Below the pieces are notes generated by a model. That model saw only the letters and a program-made list of their open reading frames with translations. It was not told the DNA's origin and did no database searches. A DNA stretch of 45,512 nucleotides, taken from a virus. Where the stretch lies: positions 1 through 45,512 of the IMG/VR virus record IMGVR_UViG_3300048835_000760; one strand, written 5' to 3'. The position numbers were made by a program, and so were the translations under genes. This document shows positions 1 through 7,180 of this stretch, piece after piece (position 1 is the first letter of the stretch; every line of letters starts with the position of its first letter).

Positions 1-127
1 ATTAAATAAGGAACCTCGATACTGTCTATCTTCGTAATGGTTTCCGTGCGGACTGCAGCTGCTACTTTTTTATAGTATTTAACCAAGTTTTTTAATTGTT
101 GGGTACTGTCCTTTTGTGATGCCAACA
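1..127. repeat. Exact terminal repeat, left copy (circular assembly overlap)
   Basis: These 127 bases are identical to 45386-45512. The reading frame that enters from the right end continues through this copy without a break, so the molecule is circular or circularly permuted with a unit length of 45,385 bp. A length of exactly 127 equals a common maximum assembly k-mer, so this is best read as assembly overlap and not as a biological direct terminal repeat. Confidence 0.95.
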
Positions 128-380
128 ACAATTCCAAACTTTGTTTTTCTCCCTGCATTGCCAAACGTGTGGCAACTTCCTCACCTTTTTTATTTTTATA
201 ATATTGGATAGTGTCCTGCAGCACTTCAGAATTTTTGGCAATATTCTTTTCAAGATTATTTTTTTCTGAACAGCTTCGGAACCAAAGTATGGCCAACACC
301 ACAACTACTACATGCAACCAAGATATCCGCAGCGCTGGAATCTTTATGGTTTTTTCTGGAGTGGTGAAGTTGGCTTTCAT
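1..380 (-). CDS. Membrane-anchored coiled-coil protein, spanin-like (N-terminal part, crosses contig ends)
   Basis: This is the N-terminal part of a 239-residue protein that starts with ATG at 380 and continues at 45385 down to 45046. I see a short cytoplasmic N-terminus, one hydrophobic helix (about residues 19-38), then a long charged, Gln/Lys-rich helical stretch likely to form a coiled coil. It is the last gene of the lysis cluster, directly after the amidase. Position and single-anchor topology suggest an inner-membrane spanin-like role in disrupting the envelope. It resembles DUF6808/DUF6549-type proteins of Bacteroidota phages, recognised by eye only. The next gene in transcription order is the capsid protease, reached through its own late promoter. 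Confidence 0.7.
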   Translation of the reverse strand, partial: MKANFTTPEKTIKIPALRISWLHVVVVVLAILWFRSCSEKNNLEKNIAKNSEVLQDTIQYYKNKKGEEVATRLAMQGEKQSLELLLASQKDSTQQLKNLVKYYKKVAAAVRTETITKIDSIEVPYL

Positions 381-459
381 TATTTCACATAAAAAGTTAC
401 ATAGACTAGCAATAATGCCAGGAGAAAAACGAGAACATATATGGTGCGCTCTACGTATT

Positions 460-987
460 TCATTTTTCAAAGGGAAGTTTGCCCTCCCGGTCATTACTTG
501 AGTAAATAAATCCGTATTCCGGAATTACATCAAAGCTTGGGCACTCCTTAATTCGTTCCCAAGATTCTATAACACCATTGGCATTATTGTCTTTACTGAA
601 ATCGCGGTGGCCAACTACACCTAAATTAACCGTTACATCTTGCCCTTGGGCACGGCACCATTCAATAGCTTCCTGTATGCAGGTATCGATGGAAGGTTTT
701 TGGTAAACGTTGCGGGTATCTTTTGCCTTTGTAACATCAAAAATATCCACACCGCCCACATAGGCTATATGGATAGTATCTTCGTTATGGCCTTTTACAC
801 CATTGGTAACCACACTAAAATCATACATTTTATTGATGGTTCCATCCTTATCTATAATGCGGTGATAGCCTCCGGTCTTCCAGCCACGGCCACCTTTGGA
901 AACCGGACGTGTAAAATAATCCTGCACCTTATCGGCATTTTGATGCCCAGCTGTGCAGTGGATTACGATGTTTGTTATTTTTCTCAT
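460..987 (-). CDS. N-acetylmuramoyl-L-alanine amidase (endolysin)
   Basis: This cytoplasmic lysin should cut the amide bond between muramic acid and the stem peptide of host peptidoglycan. The N-terminus carries the Amidase_2-type strand IVIHCTAG with a zinc-ligand histidine, followed by GYHRIIDKDG, and near the C-terminus GHRDFS and a KECPSFDV segment with the expected Cys and Asp. The 175 residues form a single catalytic domain with no cell-wall-binding domain and no signal peptide, so a holin is needed for export. ATG at 987 is preferred because it overlaps the stop of the upstream membrane gene as ATGA. A further 19-codon in-frame extension upstream would lie inside that gene. Confidence 0.9.
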   Translation of the reverse strand: MRKITNIVIHCTAGHQNADKVQDYFTRPVSKGGRGWKTGGYHRIIDKDGTINKMYDFSVVTNGVKGHNEDTIHIAYVGGVDIFDVTKAKDTRNVYQKPSIDTCIQEAIEWCRAQGQDVTVNLGVVGHRDFSKDNNANGVIESWERIKECPSFDVIPEYGFIYSSNDREGKLPFEK

Positions 988-1352
988 TTCGCTTTCGAGG
1001 TAAATTTTGTGAGGCGCTTCATAGCTGCTACAAAACCCTCGCAACGGTGAAACATATAGCCTTTCACGATGATAAGGCCATCTATATAAAAGAGAATGTA
1101 AATGGGAAGAAAGAGATCAAACATTCCGTAGCGAACATCTACGGCTTTTATACAGAGGTAGCCAATCATTAAAAACCCCCTGATTTTTAGATACCAGCGC
1201 ACGTGCGACTTCAATTTTTTTCGCTCTATGAATGCACCATATAAAAGATGTGCGTATAGGGCGAGCATCACCACCCACGTAAGTAAGTGGATTTCTTCAG
1301 GCAAACTTCGCAAAGCTGCATTTGCTGTACTGAAAATATCATTCTTGTCCAT
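984..1352 (-). CDS. Small membrane protein, holin candidate
   Basis: The 122-residue protein has three hydrophobic segments (about residues 24-43, 57-73 and 76-97) separated by basic loops, and a basic C-terminal tail. It sits directly upstream of the amidase with a 4-base ATGA overlap, which implies coupled translation. Its place in the lysis cassette makes a holin role likely. It could equally be an accessory membrane protein, because the gene before it also encodes a multi-pass protein and only one of the two need be the holin. No family is recognised from sequence alone. Confidence 0.6.
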   Translation of the reverse strand: MDKNDIFSTANAALRSLPEEIHLLTWVVMLALYAHLLYGAFIERKKLKSHVRWYLKIRGFLMIGYLCIKAVDVRYGMFDLFLPIYILFYIDGLIIVKGYMFHRCEGFVAAMKRLTKFTSKAK

Positions 1353-1770
1353 TGCCCAATTTTTTAGCTATATAATTTCCCAATTCCTTGAAAAGCCGAT
1401 CTATCAATCCGGACTTTCCAAAAATTTTGGTCCTGAGGAGTAGTACCAGGTTTAATGAAAAAAGTCCGAGGATGAAAGAAAGAATAAGCCCAAGCCACAT
1501 TGGTATTACAGTTTGCTGGCTTACCTCATAACCCATCCACACTAAAATCATTGATAGCACTACGGTAACAGCAATATCAAATTTGGTAGGGTTCTTTTGG
1601 TTCTCGTCTTGGAAGAGCATATAGATCGCTATAAACGGAACCACCGCGCCCATTACCAAAAATTTTGTTGCCATTGGCTCCAATCCTTCATAGGCATCTA
1701 TGAGCGGATTTGCATACAGTGCGCCCCAACTAAAAGCGCAGATGTATATAAAGATTATTTTCAATTTCAT
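1339..1770 (-). CDS. Multi-pass membrane protein of the lysis cassette, holin candidate
   Basis: The 143-residue product begins with a signal-like hydrophobic segment (residues 1-20), then has three further hydrophobic stretches (about 35-53, 66-84 and 91-112) and a basic amphipathic C-terminus. It is the first gene of the lysis operon and lies just downstream of a late promoter copy at 1796-1831, with a short leader. It overlaps the next membrane gene by 14 bases. A holin or pore-forming role is inferred from topology and location only. The ATG at 1770 fits the predicted transcription start. Confidence 0.6.
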   Translation of the reverse strand: MKLKIIFIYICAFSWGALYANPLIDAYEGLEPMATKFLVMGAVVPFIAIYMLFQDENQKNPTKFDIAVTVVLSMILVWMGYEVSQQTVIPMWLGLILSFILGLFSLNLVLLLRTKIFGKSGLIDRLFKELGNYIAKKLGNGQE

Positions 1771-1795
1771 TGCAGGGGCTCCTTTTATTTTCAGG

Positions 1796-1831
1796 TAAAT
1801 GTAAAGGAGTGAAACTCTTGAAATTGTGACA
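1796..1831 (-). promoter_or_regulatory. Late promoter copy (lysis operon)
   Basis: On the minus strand the site reads TGTCACA (1831-1825), exactly 21 bases, then TACATTTA (1803-1796), which is close to the Bacteroidota -7 box TAnnTTTG. Transcription would start about 25 bases before the ATG at 1770. It belongs to the five-member late promoter family described in the findings. Confidence 0.65.
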
Positions 1832-1832
1832 G

Positions 1833-2396
1833 CTATTCTGAAGCTTCCACTTTATTGCTGATGGGATTGTACTTCACCTTAGCCTTGAAATACCCGCTCT
1901 CCAGCTTACGGTAGTAGGCACGGCGAATGCGGAGAATGTTGTAGTTGAATTCCTCAAGATCGTATTTTTCAAAAAATTCAATTATTGCGGAATCTAAACT
2001 GCCGTCACCCTCGGCTTGATGGCGCGCGTGGATGAAAAACATACTGGCAGTTTCAAATTCTTCCTCTAAATATTCATTGATTAGCTTCTGGGCGCCGTCC
2101 GGAAGAAACAAAAAACCATTGCGCCCGTCTTCATATTTATAGGAAGTGCGCATAAATGCTTCAATTACTGGCACTTCCTGTACCATTAAAAAAGTTTGTA
2201 AGGAATTGTCATATAGGACTTTTTTTTGTGATTTCTCTAACAAAATCCTGATCCATCGCCCTAAGGAAGTTTTATTGGTAACCTTTGCCGCTTTAACTGG
2301 CTTGCCCTCATAGGTGCAATCCACACACTTCAGTTTCTTGAATAGAAACGGAACCAGGTGCGGTTTTATATGTATGGGAATTAAGGTTTGGGGCAT
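1833..2396 (-). CDS. Conserved-looking phage protein of unknown function
   Basis: The protein has 187 residues and no recognised family. The N-terminus is hydrophobic and basic (IPIHIKPHLVPFLFKKL), and the second half is strongly acidic and helical, ending in a basic YNILRIRRAYYRK segment. There is no signal peptide or membrane helix. It lies 6 bases downstream of another unknown gene and is the last gene before the lysis promoter, so it belongs to the tail-fibre end of the late region. A tail-fibre accessory or DNA-binding role cannot be told apart. Confidence 0.6.
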   Translation of the reverse strand: MPQTLIPIHIKPHLVPFLFKKLKCVDCTYEGKPVKAAKVTNKTSLGRWIRILLEKSQKKVLYDNSLQTFLMVQEVPVIEAFMRTSYKYEDGRNGFLFLPDGAQKLINEYLEEEFETASMFFIHARHQAEGDGSLDSAIIEFFEKYDLEEFNYNILRIRRAYYRKLESGYFKAKVKYNPISNKVEASE

Positions 2397-2402
2397 TGGT
2401 TT

Positions 2403-2876
2403 TTATTCTATTTCAAATTCAAAATTCTCTTTAAGAGGCAAACCCTCGCAGGTAATTACATTCTTTATCCAGTCTATTGCTAATTGCTTAAATGGCGTAT
2501 CTGCCAATGTCAATCCAGTCCAGATACTTTCAAGATTAAAATATTGAATAGCACGTTGATAGTCTGGCTGCCCCCATTCCTTTATCCTTTCTTCATCATA
2601 CGTTCCGCCACGGGTAAGGAATGCCAAAATTTCTTCCTCTTCATCATTTTCATTTAGAATGGTGGTGGGAATGTATGTTTGGTCAAAAACCTTTTGGTAG
2701 CTTTCAATTTCCACCACATTGCCCTCCAGCTCATACGCAAACTGAAACTTTGCAATAAGCATAGGCTTATGTGGAATAGGCTCTGCCGAACGTGCAACTA
2801 TATAAGGCGAAGGAAAAAAGCCTCGGTCTGCCCGTGGGCTTTTGTAGTTTTCGGTTTTTGATGTGAATTTTATCAT
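2403..2876 (-). CDS. Unknown protein next to receptor-binding genes
   Basis: This 157-residue acidic protein has no signal peptide, membrane segment or catalytic motif that I can recognise. It follows the lectin-like fibre gene by 10 bases and precedes another unknown gene by 6, so all are likely on one transcript. The position suggests a distal tail component or fibre chaperone, which is inference only. Confidence 0.6.
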   Translation of the reverse strand: MIKFTSKTENYKSPRADRGFFPSPYIVARSAEPIPHKPMLIAKFQFAYELEGNVVEIESYQKVFDQTYIPTTILNENDEEEEILAFLTRGGTYDEERIKEWGQPDYQRAIQYFNLESIWTGLTLADTPFKQLAIDWIKNVITCEGLPLKENFEFEIE

Positions 2877-2886
2877 AGCTTTTTCT

Positions 2887-3753
2887 TTATGAAATTCCGT
2901 AATAGGTTTTAATATTATTAAGAACTGTTGTTTGGTCTGTTGGGCTTAATGCTGTGTTATTTATTAGTAGCTCAGCAATCTTTCCACCGAAGTAAAGATT
3001 TCCGTTCAACTGCCTACCTATTGAAATATAGGTGTTTAATGAAAAAGTATCTGCACTTGTAATACTTCCTATCAAGGTGTTTGTTTCATCATAAAAGCTC
3101 ACGGTTGTACCAATCTTTTTTAAAATAAAAACACGCTTTGTTGAAGCTGGCTGTGCGGAAGAAAAATTGATTAGATTGGTAGTGCCATCAGGACTATAAT
3201 TTACTGCATAATGTGGAGCGCTGGCATCGGTATCAGTATACAAAACAACTCTTTCGGCATCAAGGCCACTAGTTGTTTCTCTTTCCTCGAAAATACCTTT
3301 TGCCGTTGCTCCTGATTGGCTTTCAAAAACAAGAAAAACGGTACAGTCTTTATCTGTTATTGGGGTACCTGTGGATGAAAAAAGATAGTCATTAGAACCA
3401 TCAAATTGAGAATATACTTTTCCATTTACTTTAATAACAGTACCCGCATCAACTATTTTAGGCTCATTCGATAATCCCAACCTAGACATATTTAAACTCC
3501 CTATCTGGTCATAAACCGTACTTACATATGCATTTCCTCCAAGTGAAACACCAACCATTGTAGATTCGTTTATTTCGTTATTCGCAAACCCTATGGGAAA
3601 TGTAGTTGAAGTTCCTATTCTTAAAAGAATTGCATTACCCGTGTATGCACTTCTAAGTTTACGGGAAAAGGAATAGGCGTGCGTAAATCCTACAACTAAA
3701 TCTGTTATCAGATCTTCCTCAATCAATCTCCTCATTTCATCAAAATCACCCAT
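2887..3753 (-). CDS. Tail fibre/receptor-binding protein with LamG-like lectin fold
   Basis: The product has 288 residues from the ATG at 3753, which follows the previous stop as TAAGGATG. Residues about 20-60 contain an AYSFSRKLRSAYTG segment resembling the arabinofuranosidase-B-like module found in phage tail proteins. The middle and C-terminal part (from about QFDGSNDYLF to the end) matches the beta-rich concanavalin A/laminin-G-like fold used for glycan binding. Together these indicate a distal tail protein that contacts host surface polysaccharide. It forms a block with the fibre gene upstream. An upstream in-frame ATG would overlap the previous gene by 46 bases and is less likely. Confidence 0.7.
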   Translation of the reverse strand: MGDFDEMRRLIEEDLITDLVVGFTHAYSFSRKLRSAYTGNAILLRIGTSTTFPIGFANNEINESTMVGVSLGGNAYVSTVYDQIGSLNMSRLGLSNEPKIVDAGTVIKVNGKVYSQFDGSNDYLFSSTGTPITDKDCTVFLVFESQSGATAKGIFEERETTSGLDAERVVLYTDTDASAPHYAVNYSPDGTTNLINFSSAQPASTKRVFILKKIGTTVSFYDETNTLIGSITSADTFSLNTYISIGRQLNGNLYFGGKIAELLINNTALSPTDQTTVLNNIKTYYGIS

Positions 3754-3755
3754 CC

Positions 3756-4802
3756 TTACAGCTTTAAAAAGTAATATTGAACAATTCCTGTTTGGCGGCA
3801 CTTCACTTTCAGGTGCATATTTGTCGATGCCTGAAAAGTGTGTCCGGGTATTTTGGTTGCTCCCGTAACTGTTGGCTCGGTGCTACGGTTAATCAAAACA
3901 GTTGCTTCGCCACCGGGCTTAATATTGGTGAGCGTAAAAGCTGAATTGCTGTTTGCGGATAGCATATTGCATTCGTTACCGAAAATCCAACCTAAATTTA
4001 TTGTGGTTCCGGTATTAGCCGTTACCTTAGGTTCAAAAGTGACTGTTGGCGGCGTTGGGTCTGCTCCAGAACCATCTGCCGGAAACAACCTAAAATCTCC
4101 AGCTGTAACAGCCGGAAAGCTTGAACCTACATTTTCCTGTTCCCCCTCATATAACCAAGCTTTTTCAACTCCATCTTGTGTGGCCGTAAAAACAATGGTA
4201 GCCGTATTGGGGGTGCTGCGGTCCGTGCCCAAACTTACTGCGCCGTGAATGGTATTGCTGCCTATGTTTCCCAGTGCAAACTCCTGTGGCGCAAAATTTC
4301 GGGTATCTATGGGCGGTAGTGGCACAAGGTCTGAAACCGCTATTTCTGTTCCTCCAACGCCTAAAGAGGCAACACCACCGGAGAGCGGAATTTTTTTCCG
4401 TAGGTAAAAATATTCTGTTATAACTGCGTACTGCGGCCCACCGGGAGTAGATGAAATGCCCGTGCCATTGGTCAAAACCATCCTGTTAGTATATAACCAT
4501 TGTGTATATCCATCTGCCAATGGATAATTAGCACCAGCGTTTATTGCGTTTTTTACTTTCTCTGCAGTAGTGCCTGCAGCGCTATGATCAACGATAACCG
4601 GTTTAAGTTTTAAAGGCACATTCCCGGTGTACCCTCCAGTAACAATATTATTGTTTAAGTACTCCAGCGCCTGAACTATTTTATTGATTTCATCTGCTGT
4701 AAGCTTTAGCGATGGATCTATATACTGAAGAATAGCAAGTTTGTCCCAACTGTCTATTTTGGGAGGTATATCTAACGGAAATGGGTTAACGGGTCCAGGC
4801 AT
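3756..4802 (-). CDS. Tail fibre/baseplate structural protein
   Basis: The 348-residue protein begins with a proline-rich segment (MPGPVNPFPLDIPPKI) followed by a short helical region and then Gly/Thr/Ser/Val-rich beta structure to the C-terminus. This composition is typical of an N-terminal virion-attachment domain joined to trimeric fibre domains. It sits between the putative distal tail protein and the lectin-like receptor-binding protein, with 2-3 bases between genes. No enzyme motif is visible. Confidence 0.6.
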   Translation of the reverse strand: MPGPVNPFPLDIPPKIDSWDKLAILQYIDPSLKLTADEINKIVQALEYLNNNIVTGGYTGNVPLKLKPVIVDHSAAGTTAEKVKNAINAGANYPLADGYTQWLYTNRMVLTNGTGISSTPGGPQYAVITEYFYLRKKIPLSGGVASLGVGGTEIAVSDLVPLPPIDTRNFAPQEFALGNIGSNTIHGAVSLGTDRSTPNTATIVFTATQDGVEKAWLYEGEQENVGSSFPAVTAGDFRLFPADGSGADPTPPTVTFEPKVTANTGTTINLGWIFGNECNMLSANSNSAFTLTNIKPGGEATVLINRSTEPTVTGATKIPGHTFQASTNMHLKVKCRQTGIVQYYFLKL

Positions 4803-4805
4803 TTT

Positions 4806-5306
4806 TTAAAAATTAAAAAAGTTAATCGGTATATCTTCACCCAATAAATGATCTGCAGCGCCATTGGTAAGACCGATGGGAAATATAGAAGATGACTTAT
4901 AGGACACTTCTACTATATTAGGCGTATTCTTGATATCTACACTGATGGGCGCATTTTGGAAATAATCATTTCTCCCGAAAAAGAAAACCAGGCCTTCGCT
5001 CATTTTAACGTAGATAAATTTCACTTTACAATATTCCTGGATGCGGGCACTCTGCAGCAGATCTCCATTTGGGAAACGCAGCTTGAGTGTCTGTTCCCAT
5101 AAAAAACCAGCTTTAGTTGTTTTGCCTTCTTGGGCCAAGGCTACAGAGCTTTTCCCAAAATGTACAGCTTTGGCCGCGGTAGTTTCTACATACGTATTAG
5201 CAAACGGCTGGAGGCTGCCAAATGGAGCTGGTTTGATAACAGCAGATGTAGCAAGCTGAATCTCGCAGACATTTTGAATAAGTGTGGGCTTTTGTAGCAG
5301 ATCCAT
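4806..5306 (-). CDS. Probable minor tail protein
   Basis: The product has 166 residues, is mostly beta by composition and lacks signal or membrane segments. It is the first gene of the leftward distal-tail block and lies downstream of a control region that carries repressor-type operators (5338-5381). The ATG at 5306 is the only start that fits. A virion role is inferred from operon position; no family is recognised. Confidence 0.5.
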   Translation of the reverse strand: MDLLQKPTLIQNVCEIQLATSAVIKPAPFGSLQPFANTYVETTAAKAVHFGKSSVALAQEGKTTKAGFLWEQTLKLRFPNGDLLQSARIQEYCKVKFIYVKMSEGLVFFFGRNDYFQNAPISVDIKNTPNIVEVSYKSSSIFPIGLTNGAADHLLGEDIPINFFNF

Positions 5307-5311
5307 TACTG

Positions 5312-5357
5312 GTAGGTTTGGGTAAAGATATAAAAAATGTCCTATGTGTCAATGACA
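5312..5357 (-). promoter_or_regulatory. Probable promoter for the distal tail operon
   Basis: On the minus strand a TATCTTTA box (one base from TAnnTTTG) lies a short distance upstream of the ATG at 5306. A TGTCATT sequence, two changes from the late-promoter element TGTCACA, sits 20 bases further upstream. It may be a weaker, repressor-controlled relative of the late promoters, since TGTC/GACA operator halves overlap it. Confidence 0.4.
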
Positions 5358-5381
5358 ATATAATGATTGTCTTAATTGACA
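5338..5381. promoter_or_regulatory. Repressor-type operators upstream of distal tail operon
   Basis: The perfect inverted repeat TGTC-N6-GACA occurs at 5368-5381. TGTCCTATGTGTCA at 5338-5351 differs at two positions from the operator TGTCCTATCTGACA at 15285-15298, and TGTC-N3-GACA lies at 5347-5357. The same palindrome brackets the repressor/Cro promoter region, so the XRE repressor probably also acts here. Confidence 0.5.
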
Positions 5382-5406
5382 TAACTGCAAAAAACCCGAA
5401 AAATTC

Positions 5407-5720
5407 TGTAACTCTGTAACCAAAGCTGAAAAAGGTAGTGTTTATGGGCTTTTTTTGGTTACAAGAGATTTGTAACCGAGAAGGAAAAGGAATTTTCAAT
5501 TTTGTAACCACTAGTAGTAGTTACAGTTTTTTTGTAACCTTAGTTACAATTCAATTATAATTCTGTAACCTTAAACTATTAGTGTTTTCGGTATTTGTCG
5601 TGATTGGTTACAAAGTTACAGTTTTTTTTGACCTTTGAATGAATGGGGTAAAAGGGGAAAACAAAAGGATCCTACACGGGGGTGCGAGCTGCGTTTTTTA
5701 GTACTTTTGGTACTGTAACC
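5407..5720. repeat. GTAAC box array (iteron- or centromere-like)
   Basis: Eight exact copies of TGTAACC or its complement lie at 5415, 5457, 5471, 5503, 5533, 5564, 5606 and 5714. Four more GTAAC/GTTAC cores lie at 5407-5413, 5520, 5543 and 5615. Several are paired as palindromes, for example GGTTACA-N7-TGTAACC at 5457-5477 and TGTAAC-N4-GTTACA at 5533-5548. The array fills the 430-base gene-free interval 5307-5736. A replication origin, a partition site or a multi-operator control region are all possible. No coding frame is supported here. Confidence 0.6.
5700..5714 (+). promoter_or_regulatory. -7 promoter box in an inverted repeat
   Basis: TACTTTTG at 5702-5709 matches TAnnTTTG exactly and lies 27 bases before the ATG at 5737. 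It is embedded in the inverted repeat AGTAC-N5-GTACT. A -33 TTTG is not visible at the usual spacing. Confidence 0.4.
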
Positions 5721-5736
5721 TAATACCTATCACGAA

Positions 5737-5922
5737 ATGGACTATATAGACTTAGAAGATGGCCAGCCGGAAGAAGAGGCTGTGTACAATGTAAAGATTA
5801 AAGAAATGTCTTCAGGAGAAAACAGGAAGGCAAAAGCGCAATGGGTGAGGGGAACCGGCTTTGTTTTGGTAGATGGCCAGCTGGGTGATGAAGAGTATAT
5901 TTTTGCCTGGAATAATTTTTAG
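5737..5922 (+). CDS. Small acidic protein of unknown function
   Basis: The 61-residue protein is transcribed rightward, opposite to its neighbours. It is acidic at the N-terminus and has a beta-like second half (KAQWVRGTGFVLVDGQ). A matching -7 box lies upstream and a strong bidirectional hairpin lies downstream, so it is a stand-alone transcription unit beside the GTAAC array. It may be a regulator or accessory early protein. No family is recognised. Confidence 0.6.
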   Translation: MDYIDLEDGQPEEEAVYNVKIKEMSSGENRKAKAQWVRGTGFVLVDGQLGDEEYIFAWNNF

Positions 5923-5977
5923 ATTGAAACGTTCTACCGCTTCTCTGCACTAAATCCAGCGCTTATATGAAAATAAA

Positions 5978-6008
5978 AAATCCCTGCCGGGAAATATTGC
6001 AGGGATTT
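5978..6008. terminator. Bidirectional intrinsic terminator
   Basis: A 10-bp perfect stem AAATCCCTGC / GCAGGGATTT (5978-5987 and 5999-6008) has an 11-base loop and A/T tracts on both sides. It lies between the convergent genes ending at 5922 and 6074. Confidence 0.75.
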
Positions 6009-6018
6009 TGGGAAATAA

Positions 6019-6075
6019 AATTGATAACAGTTGCTATAAGCCATTGAAACGGCTCATAGCTTGGTGTTATCAATT
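6019..6075 (-). terminator. Large hairpin at the end of the leftward early operon
   Basis: A perfect 11-bp outer stem (6019-6029 with 6065-6075) encloses a 10-bp inner stem with one mismatch (6033-6042 with 6051-6060). It overlaps the stop codon of the gene ending at 6074 and stands in tandem with the hairpin at 5978-6008. It probably protects or ends the long early transcript. Lacking its own T-tract, it may depend on the next hairpin. Confidence 0.5.
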
Positions 6076-6478
6076 AAGGTTCCTTCCGCTCTTCAAGAAC
6101 AAGCAGCCTATCATATTCTGCAGCGAGCATAGCTCCAGCAATTTCCAAACGTTTCTTGAAAGGTTTTTTACATAGTCTATAAAACCATTCTTCATCCCAA
6201 TTCTTTGGAAACCATATATCCTGAGGAAGTAATTCAGGATCGGACAAATGTTGTGCAGCTTCAATTAATTGATTGTCCGCATACCATTCCGGATGATCTG
6301 CGTGATGCTCACCAGTAAATCCGTGTTTATTCTTTTGATGGGTGCGCTCTAATCCAAAGTAATAGATCCCGTCCATTAAGACAGTTTCTTTTTGGGTGGT
6401 GCTTTTGTTTGCTAAAGCAAATTCTTCAGTAACGGTTTCTCCGGTTTCGGAGCTTCTGTGAATGATTTTTTTCTTCAT
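6074..6478 (-). CDS. Unknown early protein
   Basis: The 134-residue soluble protein is not recognised. The C-terminal helix IAGAMLAAEYDRLL resembles the ending of several small phage proteins that act on nucleotides or DNA, but no catalytic motif is visible. It is the last gene of the leftward early operon, and two hairpins follow it. Confidence 0.6.
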   Translation of the reverse strand: MKKKIIHRSSETGETVTEEFALANKSTTQKETVLMDGIYYFGLERTHQKNKHGFTGEHHADHPEWYADNQLIEAAQHLSDPELLPQDIWFPKNWDEEWFYRLCKKPFKKRLEIAGAMLAAEYDRLLVLEERKEP

Positions 6479-6491
6479 GATATTTAAAAAT

Positions 6492-6599
6492 TTAAAGGGT
6501 TAAAATAAGTGTAATGGCCAAGCCACCGCCAAGCGCAAAGCCAATGATTATGCCTTTCCAAAGGCCAATGTCGTGGTACGATTTTTCAAGTTCGTTCAT
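6492..6599 (-). CDS. 35-residue single-helix membrane peptide
   Basis: The frame starts at ATG 6599, overlaps the previous gene by 14 bases and ends at 6492. It has a short charged N-terminus (MNELEKSYHD), then about 20 hydrophobic and glycine residues (KGIIIGFALGGGLAITLILTL), so a single membrane helix is expected. Overlap with its neighbour and the clear helix support a real gene. The function is unknown. Confidence 0.55.
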   Translation of the reverse strand: MNELEKSYHDIGLWKGIIIGFALGGGLAITLILTL

Positions 6600-6750
6600 T
6601 GTTTTCTTCTTTAAGTTTCGGGTACATTTTATCTGCATACTCCGGACGGTCCAGGAGCAGCTGCAACTCTAATAATTCTGACACACTGCACGCTTTTAAA
6701 AAGCGCTCTGGTGTTACATCAATTTGATTTACGTAGTGGATGAAGGGCAT
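6586..6750 (-). CDS. 54-residue unknown early protein
   Basis: The frame starts at ATG 6750, two bases after the stop of the DUF3850-like gene, and ends at 6586. It is soluble, leucine-rich in the middle (LLELQLLLDRPEYAD) and rich in Lys/Glu at the end. Tight packing between two genes on the same strand is the main support. Confidence 0.55.
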   Translation of the reverse strand: MPFIHYVNQIDVTPERFLKACSVSELLELQLLLDRPEYADKMYPKLKEENNERT

Positions 6751-6752
6751 AG

Positions 6753-7025
6753 TTATATTTTTTCAATAGATAATATCACGTACCCTTTTTTAATACCAAA
6801 TTGATTTCCCTTTAAAACATGTGTAACTTTACGATGTAAAATTTCTCCTGTATATTCATCCTGCATTGGTTCTTCAGGGTCCCAATAATCTTTCGGGGTG
6901 AATTCTTCCAATAACAACTCATCACCTTTTTTGAAAAAACGATCGTTTTTTCGCACTTCGTAATTCTTGATTCCGTCTTTTACTAATTGAAAAGGGATTG
7001 GCCAAGTTTTTAATTTATGGATCAT
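6753..7025 (-). CDS. DUF3850/ASCH-like (PUA-fold) protein
   Basis: The 90-residue product begins HKLKTWPIPFQLVKDG, continues with NYEVRKNDR and GDELLLEEF, and ends with VTHVLKGNQFGIKKGYVILSI. This is the pattern of DUF3850, a small PUA/ASCH-like fold common in phages and thought to bind RNA or nucleotides. ATG at 7025 is chosen because it overlaps the previous stop as ATGA; a GTG two codons upstream is the alternative. The role in this phage is unknown. Confidence 0.75.
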   Translation of the reverse strand: MIHKLKTWPIPFQLVKDGIKNYEVRKNDRFFKKGDELLLEEFTPKDYWDPEEPMQDEYTGEILHRKVTHVLKGNQFGIKKGYVILSIEKI

Positions 7026-7180
7026 AACCACTTTTTTTCAGGTTTAACTTTCTTTCTTAATTGTTTTTCGTGAAACTGTTTCGAGTTTGAAACTGTCCCG
7101 CCACTTGGCAGGTACCCACCCACTATGGGATGGGTTCCTGTTATCCAAAATTTGTTATTGTTTATTTTCTCCAGTTCCAT
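7022..7180 (-). CDS. 52-residue basic unknown protein
   Basis: ATG at 7180 lies inside the last codons of the beta-barrel gene (19-base overlap), and the frame ends at 7022 in an ATGA junction with the next gene. The product is basic and lysine-rich at the C-terminus and contains a Gly-rich segment (GTHPIVGGYLPSGGT). It is likely real because it is linked on both sides. The function is unknown. Confidence 0.5.
   Translation of the reverse strand: MELEKINNNKFWITGTHPIVGGYLPSGGTVSNSKQFHEKQLRKKVKPEKKWL

Noticed and set aside
1-127. Biological direct terminal repeats for packaging
   Set aside because: The length is exactly a common assembly k-mer size and a gene reads straight through, so assembly overlap explains it better.
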